A DNA stretch of 64,000 nt from Mycobacterium sp. 4858 (GTDB lineage Bacteria; Actinomycetota; Actinomycetes; Mycobacteriales; Mycobacteriaceae). The DNA is taken from NCBI RefSeq assembly GCF_900240975.1, contig NZ_LT968776.1, positions 372,001-436,000 on the forward strand, written 5' to 3'. Below are positions 1 through 14,626 of this stretch, piece by piece (positions within the stretch are counted from its first letter, which is position 1; each line of letters begins with the position of its first letter). Below the pieces are notes generated by a model. It was not told the DNA's origin. It was given only the letters and a program-made list of their open reading frames with translations, and ran no database searches. The position numbers and the translations under genes were made by a program.

Positions 1-2196
<2,196 letters not shown>

Positions 2197-2366
2197 GTCG
2201 GCCAGGGTAGTCGCATCGACATCATCTGCACCACCCGCCACACGGGTAACGGTTCGGCCTCGTGCGCCATCTGGCGGGTCGGGCGCCTGACCGCGTGAGT
2301 AGGGTGACAACCGGTGACTGAAGTTGTGCGCGTCACCCCACCCCGTTTGCCCCAGGAGGCCCCAGC

Positions 2367-2681
2367 ATGCCCGTCGTCGTCGTTGCCACCATGACCGTCA
2401 AACCGGAGTCGGTCGACACAGTCCGCGACATCCTCACGCAGGCGGTGGAGGAAGTGCACAACGAACCGGGCTGCCAGTTGTACTCGCTGCACCAATCGGG
2501 CGAGACCTTCGTGTTCGTCGAGCAGTGGGCGGACGAAGAGGCGCTCAAGGCCCACAGCACCGCGCCGGCCATCGGCAAGATGTTCGGCGCGGCCGGCGAG
2601 CACCTCGCCGGGGCGCCGGACATCAAGATGCTGCAGCCGGTTCCCGCGGGGGACCCGGACAAGGGTCAGCTCCGGTCCTGA
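2367..2681 (+). CDS. Small antibiotic-biosynthesis-monooxygenase (ABM) fold protein
   Basis: A 104-residue single-domain protein of the dimeric alpha/beta-barrel ABM superfamily, which includes cofactor-free quinol monooxygenases and some heme-degrading enzymes. The typical pattern is seen: an N-terminal strand [11 protein letters not shown], a helix, then [11 protein letters not shown] and [14 protein letters not shown] good ribosome site (CAGGAGG) lies 8 to 9 bases before the ATG. The stop codon overlaps the start of the downstream SDR by one base (TGATG), so the two are probably translated together. It matches the position of Rv2749. The substrate cannot be told from the sequence. Confidence 0.85.
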   Translation: MPVVVVATMTVKPESVDTVRDILTQAVEEVHNEPGCQLYSLHQSGETFVFVEQWADEEALKAHSTAPAIGKMFGAAGEHLAGAPDIKMLQPVPAGDPDKGQLRS

Positions 2682-3499
2682 TGGCCAGGCCACTCGAGGG
2701 CAAGGTCGCCTTCATCACCGGTGCGGCCCGCGGGCAGGGACGCGCGCATGCGGTACGTCTCGCCGCCGACGGCGCGAACATCATCGCGGTCGACCTGTGC
2801 GAGCAGATCGCCAGCGTTCCCTATCCCCTGGCCACCGAGGACGACCTGGCGGAGACCGTCAAGCTGGTCGAGGACGCCGGCGCTCGCATCGTGGCCGCTC
2901 GTGGCGACGTGCGCGAGCGGGCGTCACTGTCGGCCGCGCTGCAGTCGGGTCTGGACGAGTTCGGCCGGCTCGACATCGTCGTGGCCAACGCCGGCATCGC
3001 CCCGATGCAGTCCGGCGACGACGGCTGGCGCGACGTGATCGACGTCAATCTGACCGGCGTCTACAACACGATCAAGGCCGCCATCCCGACCATGGTCAAG
3101 CAGGGCACCGGGGGCTCGATCGTGCTGATCAGTTCGAGCGCCGGCCTGGCCGGTGTCGGTAGCCCCGATGCCGGCTCGGTCGGCTACGCCGCCGCCAAGC
3201 ACGGCGTGGTGGGATTGATGCGGGTGTACGCGAATCTGCTTGCCACCCAGTATATTCGAGTCAACTCGATCCATCCCTCCGGTGTGGAGACCCCGATGAT
3301 CAACAATGAGTTCACCCGGGAGTGGCTGGCCAAGATGGCCGCCGCGACCGACACGCCGGGAGCCATGGGTAATGCCATGCCGGTGGAGGTGCTGCAGGTC
3401 GAAGACGTCGCCAACGCGGTGGCGTGGCTGGTGTCCGACCAGGCCCGCTACATCACCGGTGTGACGTTGCCCGTCGATGCCGGGTTCTTGAACAAGTAG
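2681..3499 (+). CDS. Mycofactocin-coupled SDR family oxidoreductase
   Basis: A 272-residue short-chain dehydrogenase with the nucleotide-binding motif [11 protein letters not shown] near residue 13, NAG near 107 and the catalytic pair YAAAK. After the second strand there is an insert ([20 protein letters not shown]) typical of the SDR subfamily whose NAD is held tightly and re-oxidised through the redox peptide mycofactocin. That link is family knowledge, not something visible in this window. The ATG overlaps the stop of the ABM protein and was chosen for that coupling and for the fit of the Rossmann motif. It occupies the place of Rv2750. The alcohol substrate is unknown. Confidence 0.88.
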   Translation: MARPLEGKVAFITGAARGQGRAHAVRLAADGANIIAVDLCEQIASVPYPLATEDDLAETVKLVEDAGARIVAARGDVRERASLSAALQSGLDEFGRLDIVVANAGIAPMQSGDDGWRDVIDVNLTGVYNTIKAAIPTMVKQGTGGSIVLISSSAGLAGVGSPDAGSVGYAAAKHGVVGLMRVYANLLATQYIRVNSIHPSGVETPMINNEFTREWLAKMAAATDTPGAMGNAMPVEVLQVEDVANAVAWLVSDQARYITGVTLPVDAGFLNK

Positions 3500-3505
3500 C
3501 GGCGC

Positions 3506-4378
3506 ATGGCCCGAAATCCCGCCGCGCAGACCGCCTTCGGACCGATGGTGCTGGCGGCGGTCGAACACAACGAGCCCCCGGGCCGCCGTCTGGTGGACGA
3601 CGACCTCGCGGAACTGTTCCTGCCGACGCCGCTGCGCTGGCTCGTCGCGGCGACGCGCGCGGCGCCGGTGCGCCGCCTGATGATCCGCGCATCGGAGTGG
3701 TCCGGCCGCGGCCTGTGGGCGAACCTGGCCTGCCGCAAGCGGTTCATCGGCGACAAGCTGGCCGAAGCCCTGGACGGCATCGACGCGGTCGTCATCCTCG
3801 GCGCCGGATTGGACACGCGCGCATACCTTTTGACACGGCAGGTCCGCATCCCCGTCTTCGAGGTGGACCTGCCGGTCAACATCGCCCGCAAGCTCAAGAC
3901 GGTCCGGCGGGTGCTCGGCGGACCGCCGATGTCGGTGCGGCAGGTGGCACTGGACCTGGAGCGCGACGACCTGCTCACCTCCCTGGCCGAGCACGGCTAT
4001 CACACCGACTACCGGACGTTCTTCATCTGCGAGGGGGTGACCCAGTACCTCAGCGAGGAGACCGTCCGGCGGACCTTGGAGGGGTTGCGCGCGGCCGCGC
4101 CCGGCAGCCGTTTCGTCTTCACCTACGTCCGGCGGGATTTCATCGACGGCACCAACCGGTACGGCACCCGCACGCTCTATCGCAGCGTGCGCCAGCGGCG
4201 GCAGTTGTGGCGGTTCGGCCTGCTGCCCGACGAGGTCGGCGGGTTCGTCGGCGAATACGGCTGGCGGCTGCTCGAGCAGGCCGGCCCCGACGAGCTCGTT
4301 GCGCGTTACGTCGCACCCACCGGCCGCAAACTCCCTGCCTCCCAGGTGGAGTGGTCGGCCTACGCGGAGAAGCTTTAG
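3506..4378 (+). CDS. Class I SAM-dependent methyltransferase (LCM/PPM1-like, TIGR00027 type)
   Basis: A 290-residue protein of the large mycobacterial putative S-adenosylmethionine-dependent methyltransferase family. The SAM-binding segment VVILGAGLDTRAY is at about residues 95-107, followed by the FEVDLP acidic end of strand 2 and FICEGVTQYL. The gene starts seven bases after the SDR stop and closes the rightward trio, as Rv2751 does in M. tuberculosis. Its end converges on rnj, leaving about 20 bases. Substrates for most family members are unknown. The trio suggests a small redox and methylation pathway, but this is inference. Confidence 0.88.
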   Translation: MARNPAAQTAFGPMVLAAVEHNEPPGRRLVDDDLAELFLPTPLRWLVAATRAAPVRRLMIRASEWSGRGLWANLACRKRFIGDKLAEALDGIDAVVILGAGLDTRAYLLTRQVRIPVFEVDLPVNIARKLKTVRRVLGGPPMSVRQVALDLERDDLLTSLAEHGYHTDYRTFFICEGVTQYLSEETVRRTLEGLRAAAPGSRFVFTYVRRDFIDGTNRYGTRTLYRSVRQRRQLWRFGLLPDEVGGFVGEYGWRLLEQAGPDELVARYVAPTGRKLPASQVEWSAYAEKL

Positions 4379-4399
4379 CGCGCTGCGCCGTGGACGGGT

Positions 4400-6076
4400 T
4401 CAGACCTCGATGACCGTCGGCACGATCATCGGCTGCCGGCGGTACGTCTCGCCCACCCACTTGCCGACCGTGCGGCGCACCGCCTGGGCGATGCGGCCCG
4501 GGTCGGTGATGCTGTCGGCGGCGAGCAATTCCAGCTCGGCCTCGACCCGGCGCACGGCGGGCTCCAGCGCCTTGGGGTCTTCGGAGAACCCGCGCGAATG
4601 CAGGTGCGGCGCGGCCGCGGGGCGCCCGGTGCCGCGCTGGACGACCACGGTCACCGCGATGAAACCCGATGACAGGATGAGCCGCTCGCCCAGCGTGATA
4701 TCGCCGACGTCGCCGCTGATCAGCCCGTCGACGAACATCTTGCCCACCGGCACCGCCCCGGCGATCGACGCCGTGCCGGCGACCAGGTCGACGCTGACGC
4801 CGTTCTCGGCCAACAGGATCGACTCCTCCGGCACCCCGGTGCTGGCCGCCAGCTTGGCGTTGGCGCGCAGCATCCGCCAGGTACCGTGCACGGGCATGAC
4901 GTTGCGCGGCCGCACGCCGTTGTAGAGGAACAGCAGCTCACCGGCGTAGGCGTGGCCCGAGACATGCACGCGCGCTTGGGCGTTGGTGACGACGCGGGCG
5001 CCGATCTTGGCGAGCGCGTCGATCACGCCGTATACCGCCTCCTCGTTGCCGGGGATGAGCGAGGACGCCAGCACCACCAGGTCCCCCGCGGTGAGCGTGA
5101 TGCTGCGATGCTCGCCGCGCGACATCCGCGACAGCGCCGACATGGGTTCGCCCTGGGTACCGGTGGTGATCAGCACCACCCGCTCGGGCGGCATCAGCTC
5201 GGCCGCGCCGATGTCGATCACGTCGGCATCGTCGACCCGCAGGAATCCCAACTCGCGGGCGATGCCCATGTTGCGCACCATCGACCGCCCGACGAACGAC
5301 ACCCGCCGGCCCAATGCCACCGCCGCGTCGATGATCTGCTGGACGCGGTCCACGTTGGAGGCGAAGCACGCCACGATGACGCGGCCCTCGGCGCCGCGGA
5401 TCAACCGGTGCAGCGTCGGTCCCACTTCGCTTTCGGACGGTCCCACGCCGGGGATCTCGGAGTTGGTCGAGTCGCACAGGAACAGGTCCACCCCGGCGTC
5501 GCCGAGGCGGGACATGCCGGGCAGATCGGTGGGCCGGCCGTCCAGCGGCAGCTGGTCGAGCTTGATGTCCCCGGTGTGCAGGACGGTGCCCGCGCCGGTG
5601 TGCACGGCGATCGCCAGCGCGTCCGGGATGGAGTGGTTGACGGCGAAGTACTCGCACTCGAAGACGCCGTGGGTGCTCCGCTGCCGCTCGGTGACCTCGA
5701 CGAACACCGGCTTGATCCGGTGCTCGCGGCATTTGGCGGCGACCAGCGCCAGGGTGAACTTCGACCCGACGACCGGGATGTCCGGGCGCAGCTTGAGCAG
5801 GAACGGGATGCCGCCGATGTGGTCCTCGTGCGCGTGGGTCAGCACCAGCGCCTCGATGTCGTCGAGCCGGTCGGAGATATGGCGCAGGTCCGGCAGGATC
5901 AGGTCCACCCCCGGCTCGTCATGGGTGGGGAACATCACCCCGCAGTCGATGATCAACAGCCGGCCGAGGTGCTCGAAAACCGTCATGTTGCGGCCGATTT
6001 CGCTGATGCCGCCCAGCGCGGTGACCCGCAGCCCGCCAGTGGTCAAGGGACCGGGAGGGGCGAGCTCTACATCCAC
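4400..6076 (-). CDS. rnj: Ribonuclease J
   Basis: A 558-residue metallo-beta-lactamase/beta-CASP nuclease that acts on RNA as a 5'-exo- and endonuclease. The zinc-binding motif HAHEDH is at residues 81-86. The GDIKLD segment, the beta-CASP domain and a C-terminal domain are all present at normal family length. The N-terminal MDVELAPPGPLTTGGLRV is a convincing start. It is followed immediately upstream on the same strand by dapA, the order seen in M. tuberculosis (Rv2752c-Rv2753c). Confidence 0.96.
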   Translation of the reverse strand: MDVELAPPGPLTTGGLRVTALGGISEIGRNMTVFEHLGRLLIIDCGVMFPTHDEPGVDLILPDLRHISDRLDDIEALVLTHAHEDHIGGIPFLLKLRPDIPVVGSKFTLALVAAKCREHRIKPVFVEVTERQRSTHGVFECEYFAVNHSIPDALAIAVHTGAGTVLHTGDIKLDQLPLDGRPTDLPGMSRLGDAGVDLFLCDSTNSEIPGVGPSESEVGPTLHRLIRGAEGRVIVACFASNVDRVQQIIDAAVALGRRVSFVGRSMVRNMGIARELGFLRVDDADVIDIGAAELMPPERVVLITTGTQGEPMSALSRMSRGEHRSITLTAGDLVVLASSLIPGNEEAVYGVIDALAKIGARVVTNAQARVHVSGHAYAGELLFLYNGVRPRNVMPVHGTWRMLRANAKLAASTGVPEESILLAENGVSVDLVAGTASIAGAVPVGKMFVDGLISGDVGDITLGERLILSSGFIAVTVVVQRGTGRPAAAPHLHSRGFSEDPKALEPAVRRVEAELELLAADSITDPGRIAQAVRRTVGKWVGETYRRQPMIVPTVIEV

Positions 6077-6095
6077 TTACTGGCCACCCTCTAGC

Positions 6096-7818
<1,723 letters not shown>

Positions 7819-7828
7819 GGCGCTCACC

Positions 7829-8886
7829 TTAACGCGGTGAGGCCACGGACAGCTCACCCGATATCAACACCGGCAACAGCGCGTCGCGAAGCGCGGACAG
7901 CCGCTCGCTTTCGGTGCGCCGCGCGTGACACAGCGCCCCGAGGCCGGTGATCGTCTCCCGGGCCGCGCTGGGCAGGCGCCGCACGTCGGGGACCGGAACG
8001 TCCAGCAGCTCGTGCGGCGGGATCCGCTGATGGCTTCCCGACGTCCCGGCGGCCCGGCGTTGCAGTCGTTCGGAAACGTTGGGCTGCCGCAGGGCCGCCC
8101 ACAGGGCCGACGCGTCGACGCCGCTCGGTGTCAGGACGACGAACTCGCTGCTGGCCAGGGCCATTTCCGGCGGCAGGCCGACCACGTTCCAGATCCGGGG
8201 GATGCGCGGGTTCAGTCTCGCGAACAACACGCACGGCCCCGACAAGAGGAACTTGCCGCTCCTGATGGACGCGGCGGGCACGACGCGGGGGTTCGCCCCG
8301 TCATCGAACGCGGCGAGGCTGTAGTGCGCGACCGTCTCGTCGAACTCGGCCACGTTGAGCAACCCCGTGGACCGGCTCGCCAGGGCGGACAACGGCACAC
8401 GCTCGCCGGCCGACTCCGCGATGGCCACCATCACGTCCTCGGCGGTGTCGATCACCCGCGCGTTGGCGGATATCTTGTCGTCGAGGGAGCCGAGCAGCTC
8501 GGCGATCGCCCGACGCCGCGGCGCCTCCACGCTCCGCACCGCCACGTCACGCAGCACCCGCTGGCTGAGCAGCGGTTGTCCCGATCCGCAGCGGTGATCG
8601 CCCAGCCGGCAGGTGTGCAACGCGTAGTACCAATACCGCGTCTCGCGTGGGTCTTTGGCCCGGCACACCACGGCGTTCTCGGTGACCCAGACGTCGGAGT
8701 CGCAATACCGCAGGCTCCCGCACTGCGCCCCGACGCGCCCGAGGACGATCAGCGGACCGGCCGCATTGGGTTCGTTGCAATAACCGATGGCCCCGTTGGC
8801 GCCATAGACACGGAACCGTCCGCGCGGGGCGCTCCGCGGCGCGCTGCCGCCGGTGCTGAAGACCAGGTGGTCGCCCAGCGTGGCCG

Positions 8887-8890
<4 letters not shown>
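7829..8890 (-). CDS. hsdS: Type I restriction-modification specificity subunit
   Basis: A 353-residue S subunit with two target-recognition halves. The first is about residues 1-150, ending in the conserved [17 protein letters not shown] helix. The second is about residues 165-345, with a similar closing helix [18 protein letters not shown]. It decides which sequence the HsdM partner methylates. It starts with a GTG that overlaps the hsdM stop (GTGA), so the two are translationally coupled. In M. tuberculosis the gene at this place (Rv2755c) is a short fragment, whereas here it appears full length. No hsdR gene is in the window. Confidence 0.9.
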
Positions 8891-10259
<1,369 letters not shown>

Positions 10260-10260
<1 letters not shown>

Positions 10261-11477
10261 CAGGCGGCCGCCCGCAGGTCGGCGGCCAGATCGCCCCGGG
10301 TCGCGACGCTGAACCCGCCCAGCCCCAGCCAGGACGCCATGGACCGCAGCTCGCCGGCCAGCGCCTCGACCACGCGCGGCCGCGGGATGTCGGGTTCGCC
10401 GAACGCGCCCACGACGCGCAGCGTGTCGCCGGCCCGGTCCGCCTTGAGGTCGACGCGGGCGACCAGTTGCCCGTCCATCAGCAGGGGCCACACGTAGTAG
10501 CCGTACTGGCGCTTGTGGGCCGGGGTGTAGATCTCGATGCGGTAGTGAAACCCGAACAGCCGCTCGACCCGGGGACGGAAGAAGATCAGCGGGTCGAACG
10601 GGCACAGCAGCGCGGTGCCTCGATCTCTACGCGGCACCGCCCGACCGGCGCGCAGGTAGGCCGGCGCGGGCCAGCCGGCCACCTCGACCCGCTCGATCTC
10701 CCCCGCAGCGACCAGCTCCGCGACGGCGGGTTTGACCTGCTGGGCCGACAGACGGAAGTAGTCGCGGATGTCGGCCTCGGTGGCCACGCCGAGCGCGGTG
10801 GCCCCCCGCAGCGTGAGTCCCCGGACGGCCTCGGTGTCGTCGACCTCGCGGGCCAGCACGCTCGCCGGCAGCACCCGCTCCACCAGGTCGTAGTGGCGGG
10901 CGAAGCCCACCCGGGTGGCCGTGGTGAGCACGCCGGCCGCGAACAGCGCCTCGGCGACCCACTTGGTGTCGCTGCGGCTGCCCCACCAGCTTCCTTTGGG
11001 CCCGCGCGGTTCGGCCTCGAGATGAGCCTCGATCTGCCCGGCGGTGCTGGGCCCGAGTTCGGCGACGGCGGCAACGATCTTGTCGGCGAGGTGGGGGTTG
11101 GCCTTGACGATGTGGGTGCCCCAGCGGCCGTGCCGGTACTGGCGCATCCGCCAGCGCAGCAGGGGCCAGTCGTCGACGGCCATCAGCGCGGCCTCGTGCG
11201 CCCAGTACTCGGCCAGCAGCCGCGACGACCGCGGGCCCCAGGCGGCGCGGTCCAGCACGTCGCGGTCGTAGGGGCCGAGCCGGCTGAACACCGGCGCGTA
11301 GTGTGCGCGCACCGCGACCGACACCGAATCCAGTTGCAGCACTTGAATTCTCGATATCAGCCGCTTCAGGTGGGCGCGGGTGACCGGACCGGACGGCCGC
11401 GGCTCGCTAAAGCCTTGGGCCGCAACGGCGATCCGCCGGGCCTGCGCGGCCGACAGCCTGGGGGTCCGGATCGACAC
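10260..11477 (-). CDS. Winged-helix DNA glycosylase homologue of the YcaQ/AlkX (HTH_42) family
   Basis: A 405-residue protein of the family that includes AlkZ and YcaQ/AlkX, which unhook DNA interstrand crosslinks and remove alkylated bases. The segment VLQLDSVSVAVRAHYAPVFSRLGPY near residue 50 carries the Q-x-D form of the catalytic motif that I recall for the AlkX branch, against QxQ in AlkZ. Three winged-helix modules and a C-terminal barrel fit the length. It reads into hsdM with a one-base stop/start overlap. DNA repair is the likely role but is not proven by sequence alone. Confidence 0.8.
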
Positions 11478-11525
11478 GGCGCCGAGAATACCGCTCGGGT
11501 CCGACAGCGGCGGGCGGCGACGCGG

Positions 11526-12233
11526 CTAGGCCGTGCTGACCTTTGCGTCCAGCGGCACCACGACGCTGGGTTCCGGCGCGTTCTTCTGCTCTTGGTAGGC
11601 CGACTCGAGCGCGGCCGGGACGGCCTCGAGGTCGCGGTACACGCCCATCAGCTGCTCGAGGACGTCGATCCGTTGTTTGATCGCCTCGTCCGCCGCGCGC
11701 CGGGCCTGCTCACGGTAGTGATCGGCCTCCCGCTGGGCATCGCGCCAGGACTTGTCGATCGCCGCTTCGGTTTCGGCGCGCATGCCGGCCAGTTCGGCCT
11801 CGAGTTGCTTCTTGGTTTCCTCGTAATCGCTTTCCATGGCTTTTCGTTGGGCGGCCATCTCCGCCAACTCCTCTTCGTGCTTTCGCTGCGCCGCCTCGAC
11901 CTCCGCCTGGGCCGCCGCGATCAGCGCGTCCGCCTCGCTGCGCGCCTCGGCCTGCATCTCGGCCACCTCGTCGACCGCGCGGTTGAGCATCTTCGCCATC
12001 CGCCGCTGCATCGCGTGCGGTGCGGGTGAGGTGTCGGTGAGGACGGCGACCTCCTTGCGCAGCGCGGCCGTTTCGTCGCCGGCTTCCTTCAGCCGGGTCC
12101 GCAGGCTCTCGACGTCGTCGAGCAGCAACTGCTGCTTGGTGGTCAACATCTCGATGTGGGCGTCGACCGCGGACGGGTCGTACCCCCTGAACATGCGATT
12201 GAACGCCTTTGCGGGTTCGGTTATCACTGCCAT
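11526..12233 (-). CDS. DivIVA-like coiled-coil protein
   Basis: A 235-residue protein that starts with a DivIVA-type N-terminal segment (AFNRMFRGYDPSAVDAHIEM) and is then almost continuous coiled coil from about residue 35 to 210, rich in Ala, Glu, Lys and Gln. It ends in a short, less ordered tail. The ATG at 12233 follows a strong AAGGGGGA ribosome site; longer in-frame extensions lack one. Proteins of this shape organise growth or division sites or act as scaffolds, so that is the broad inference here. It sits just downstream of dfrA on the same strand. Confidence 0.8.
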   Translation of the reverse strand: MAVITEPAKAFNRMFRGYDPSAVDAHIEMLTTKQQLLLDDVESLRTRLKEAGDETAALRKEVAVLTDTSPAPHAMQRRMAKMLNRAVDEVAEMQAEARSEADALIAAAQAEVEAAQRKHEEELAEMAAQRKAMESDYEETKKQLEAELAGMRAETEAAIDKSWRDAQREADHYREQARRAADEAIKQRIDVLEQLMGVYRDLEAVPAALESAYQEQKNAPEPSVVVPLDAKVSTA

Positions 12234-12314
12234 TTCCCCCTTCTGGCAACGTGTTGGTGACCTGGCGAGACCGACCCCCGCGTCCGAGTATGTCACGGGC
12301 GCGGGGACCAACGC

Positions 12315-12812
12315 TCATGCCCGACGGTAGCTGTGCAGCCGGTACCGCAGCCCCGTGCGGCTGACCTGCCACTCCCCCGCGTGACCGATCCAGCTGTCGT
12401 CGAGCACCGGTGCCAGCGCGTCGTCGTCGTCGCGCCGCAGGTCGACTTCGACCTCGGTGACCTCGCACCGGGTGGCGCGCGGCAGCGCGAGCAGATACAC
12501 CTGTTCGCCGCCGATCACCCAGGTCTGTGGCTCGTCCTCGCAACCGGCGAGGGCCGCCTCGAGCGAATCGACGACCTGCGCCCCATCGGCCTCGAAGTCG
12601 CTCCGGCGCGAGAGTACGACATTGCGGCGACCCGGCAGCGGCCGGACCTTCGCCGGCAGCGACTCCCAGGTGCGGCGGCCCATGACCACGGTGTGCCCGA
12701 GCGTCAGCTCCCTGAAGCGGGCCAGGTCCTCGGGCACTCGCCACGGGATGTCGCCACCGCGGCCGATGATGCCCGATGTGGACTGCGCCCACACCAGGCC
12801 GAGATCGGTCAT
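12315..12812 (-). CDS. dfrA: Dihydrofolate reductase
   Basis: A 165-residue NADPH-dependent enzyme that reduces dihydrofolate to tetrahydrofolate. Typical motifs are [30 protein letters not shown] at the N-terminus, [12 protein letters not shown] near residue 45, and VIGGEQVY near 95. The ATG overlaps the stop codon of thyA by four bases (ATGA), so dfrA is coupled to the enzyme that produces its substrate. This matches Rv2763c-Rv2764c. Confidence 0.97.
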   Translation of the reverse strand: MTDLGLVWAQSTSGIIGRGGDIPWRVPEDLARFRELTLGHTVVMGRRTWESLPAKVRPLPGRRNVVLSRRSDFEADGAQVVDSLEAALAGCEDEPQTWVIGGEQVYLLALPRATRCEVTEVEVDLRRDDDDALAPVLDDSWIGHAGEWQVSRTGLRYRLHSYRRA

Positions 12813-13609
12813 ACGGCGACGGGCGCTTTGATCGCGGGGTGCGGGTCGTAGTTCTTCACCACGACGTCGTCGTAGGTGTAGTCGAAGATCGAATCCCGGT
12901 GGGCCAGTACCAATTCCGGGTAGGGGCGCGGTTCGCGGCTGAGCTGGGTCCGCACCTGCTCGACGTGGTTGTCGTAGATGTGGCAGTCGCCGCCCGTCCA
13001 GACGAACTCGCCGACCCCCAGACCGGCCTGGGCGGCCATCATGTGGGTGAGCAGCGCGTAGCTGGCGATGTTGAACGGCACCCCGAGAAACAGGTCGGCG
13101 CTGCGCTGATACAGCTGGCAGCTCAGCCGGCCGTCGGCCACGTAGAACTGGAAGAACGCGTGGCACGGCGGCAGCGCCATCTGCGGGATCTCCCCGACGT
13201 TCCACGCCGAGACGATGATGCGCCGCGAGTTCGGGTCGGTGCGCAGCAGCTCGCACGCCGCGCTGATCTGGTCGACGTGCTCACCCGTCGGCGTCGGCCA
13301 GGACCGCCACTGCACGCCGTAGATCGGACCGAGATCGCCTGTCTCACTTGCCCATTCGTCCCAGATGGTGACACCGTGCTCGTGCAGCCAGGCGACGTTG
13401 GAGTCGCCGCGCAAGAACCACAGCAACTCGTAGACAACCGACTTCAGATGCACCTTCTTGGTGGTGAGCAGCGGGAAGCCGGCCGACAGGTCGTAGCGCA
13501 ACTGCTGGCCGAACAGGCTGCGGGTCCCGGTGCCGGTGCGGTCGGATTTGGCCGTGCCCCGCTCGAGCACCAGGCGCAGCAGGTCCTCGTAGGGCGTGGG
13601 AACCGGCAC
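12809..13609 (-). CDS. thyA: Thymidylate synthase (folate-dependent)
   Basis: A 266-residue enzyme that converts dUMP to dTMP and releases dihydrofolate, which DfrA then recycles. The nucleophile is Cys149 in [39 protein letters not shown] and the C-terminal APVAV are typical. The GTG at 13609 is used, which gives [12 protein letters not shown]. tuberculosis begins two or three residues later. The region upstream carries a 54-bp tandem repeat instead of an ordinary intergenic spacer, which may affect its promoter. Confidence 0.97.
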   Translation of the reverse strand: MPVPTPYEDLLRLVLERGTAKSDRTGTGTRSLFGQQLRYDLSAGFPLLTTKKVHLKSVVYELLWFLRGDSNVAWLHEHGVTIWDEWASETGDLGPIYGVQWRSWPTPTGEHVDQISAACELLRTDPNSRRIIVSAWNVGEIPQMALPPCHAFFQFYVADGRLSCQLYQRSADLFLGVPFNIASYALLTHMMAAQAGLGVGEFVWTGGDCHIYDNHVEQVRTQLSREPRPYPELVLAHRDSIFDYTYDDVVVKNYDPHPAIKAPVAV

Positions 13610-13621
13610 GCGGAAAGCTTA

Positions 13622-13821
13622 GCGGCGATCGCAAGAGCGGCGAAGCCGGGCGCGGCGGGTCGCCGCCATATTTCCGCGGCGATCGCAAGCGCGGCGAAGC
13701 CGGGCGCGGCGGGTCGCCGCCATATTTCCGCGGCGATCGCAAGCGCGGCGAAGCCGGGCGCGGCGGGTCGCCGCCATATTTCCGCGGCGATCGCAAGCGC
13801 GGCGGGTCGCCGCATATTTCC
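13622..13821. repeat. 54-bp minisatellite (VNTR) between thyA and the dienelactone hydrolase
   Basis: Three full 54-bp units begin at 13622, 13676 and 13730. A fourth, shortened unit begins at 13784 and has lost about 15 bases between two internal CGCGGCG copies. Units are near identical; the first has one A/C difference. Each contains the 8-bp palindrome GCGATCGC and the inverted repeat GCGGCG-GGT-CGCCGC, so each can fold into a short hairpin. Unit size and intergenic placement resemble mycobacterial MIRU/VNTR loci. It fills nearly the whole spacer between two divergent genes. Confidence 0.95.
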
Positions 13822-13852
13822 CGCTTCGGGCACGCGGAGTACAACGAATGCC

Positions 13853-14602
13853 ATGCCGAAAATCATCGACACCATCACCACCCCTGACGGCACCTGCACC
13901 GTCGGCTTGTTCACCCCCGACAGTCCGGAAGCCCAGGTCCCCTGGCCGGGCGTGGTCATGTACCCCGATGCCGGCGGGGTGCGCGACACCTTCGACCAGA
14001 TGGCCGCCAAACTCGCCGGATACGGCTACACGGTGCTGCTGCCCGACGTGTACTACCGCAGCGGCGACTGGGCGCCGTTCGACATGGCCACCGTGTTCGG
14101 CGACGAGCGGGAACGCAGGCGGCTGTTCGGCATGATCGGCGGTCTCACTCCGGACAAGATGGCCAGCGACGCCGGCGCCTTCTTCGACTACCTAGCGGCC
14201 CGGCCCGAGGTGTCCGGGGAGCGCTTCGGTGTGTGCGGCTACTGCATGGGTGGGCGCACGTCGCTGGTGGTCGCCGGCCGGGTGCCCGAACGCGTCGCCG
14301 CGGCGGCGTCGTTCCACGGCGGCGGCCTGGTGACCGACACCGCGGACAGCCCGCACCTGCTGGCCGACCGGATGCGCGCCACCGTGTACGTGGGCGGCGC
14401 CAAGGACGACGCGTCCTTCACCCGCGAGGACGCTGAGCAGCTCGAGAAAGCGCTGACAGCGGCCGGCGTGCGGCACACCATCGAGTGGTATCCGGCGGGC
14501 CACGGGTTCGCGGTTCCGGACAACGCGCCGTACGATCCCGCGGCGGCCGAGCGGCACTGGCAGGCCATGACCGAGGTGTTCGCTTCGGCGCTACCGCGCT
14601 AA
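13853..14602 (+). CDS. Dienelactone hydrolase family protein
   Basis: A 249-residue alpha/beta hydrolase. The cysteine nucleophile elbow is GYCMGG near residue 126, and the histidine is in PAGHGFAV near residue 220, the pattern of dienelactone hydrolases that open lactones or esters. The ATG at 13853 gives MPKIIDTITTPDG. It is divergent from thyA across the VNTR and corresponds to Rv2765. The in vivo substrate is unknown. Confidence 0.9.
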   Translation: MPKIIDTITTPDGTCTVGLFTPDSPEAQVPWPGVVMYPDAGGVRDTFDQMAAKLAGYGYTVLLPDVYYRSGDWAPFDMATVFGDERERRRLFGMIGGLTPDKMASDAGAFFDYLAARPEVSGERFGVCGYCMGGRTSLVVAGRVPERVAAAASFHGGGLVTDTADSPHLLADRMRATVYVGGAKDDASFTREDAEQLEKALTAAGVRHTIEWYPAGHGFAVPDNAPYDPAAAERHWQAMTEVFASALPR

Positions 14603-14626
14603 GCCGCCCAGCAGCACGGGTCTCGC

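Noticed and set aside
13622..13821. CRISPR array
   Set aside because: Units are contiguous 54-bp repeats with no variable spacers.
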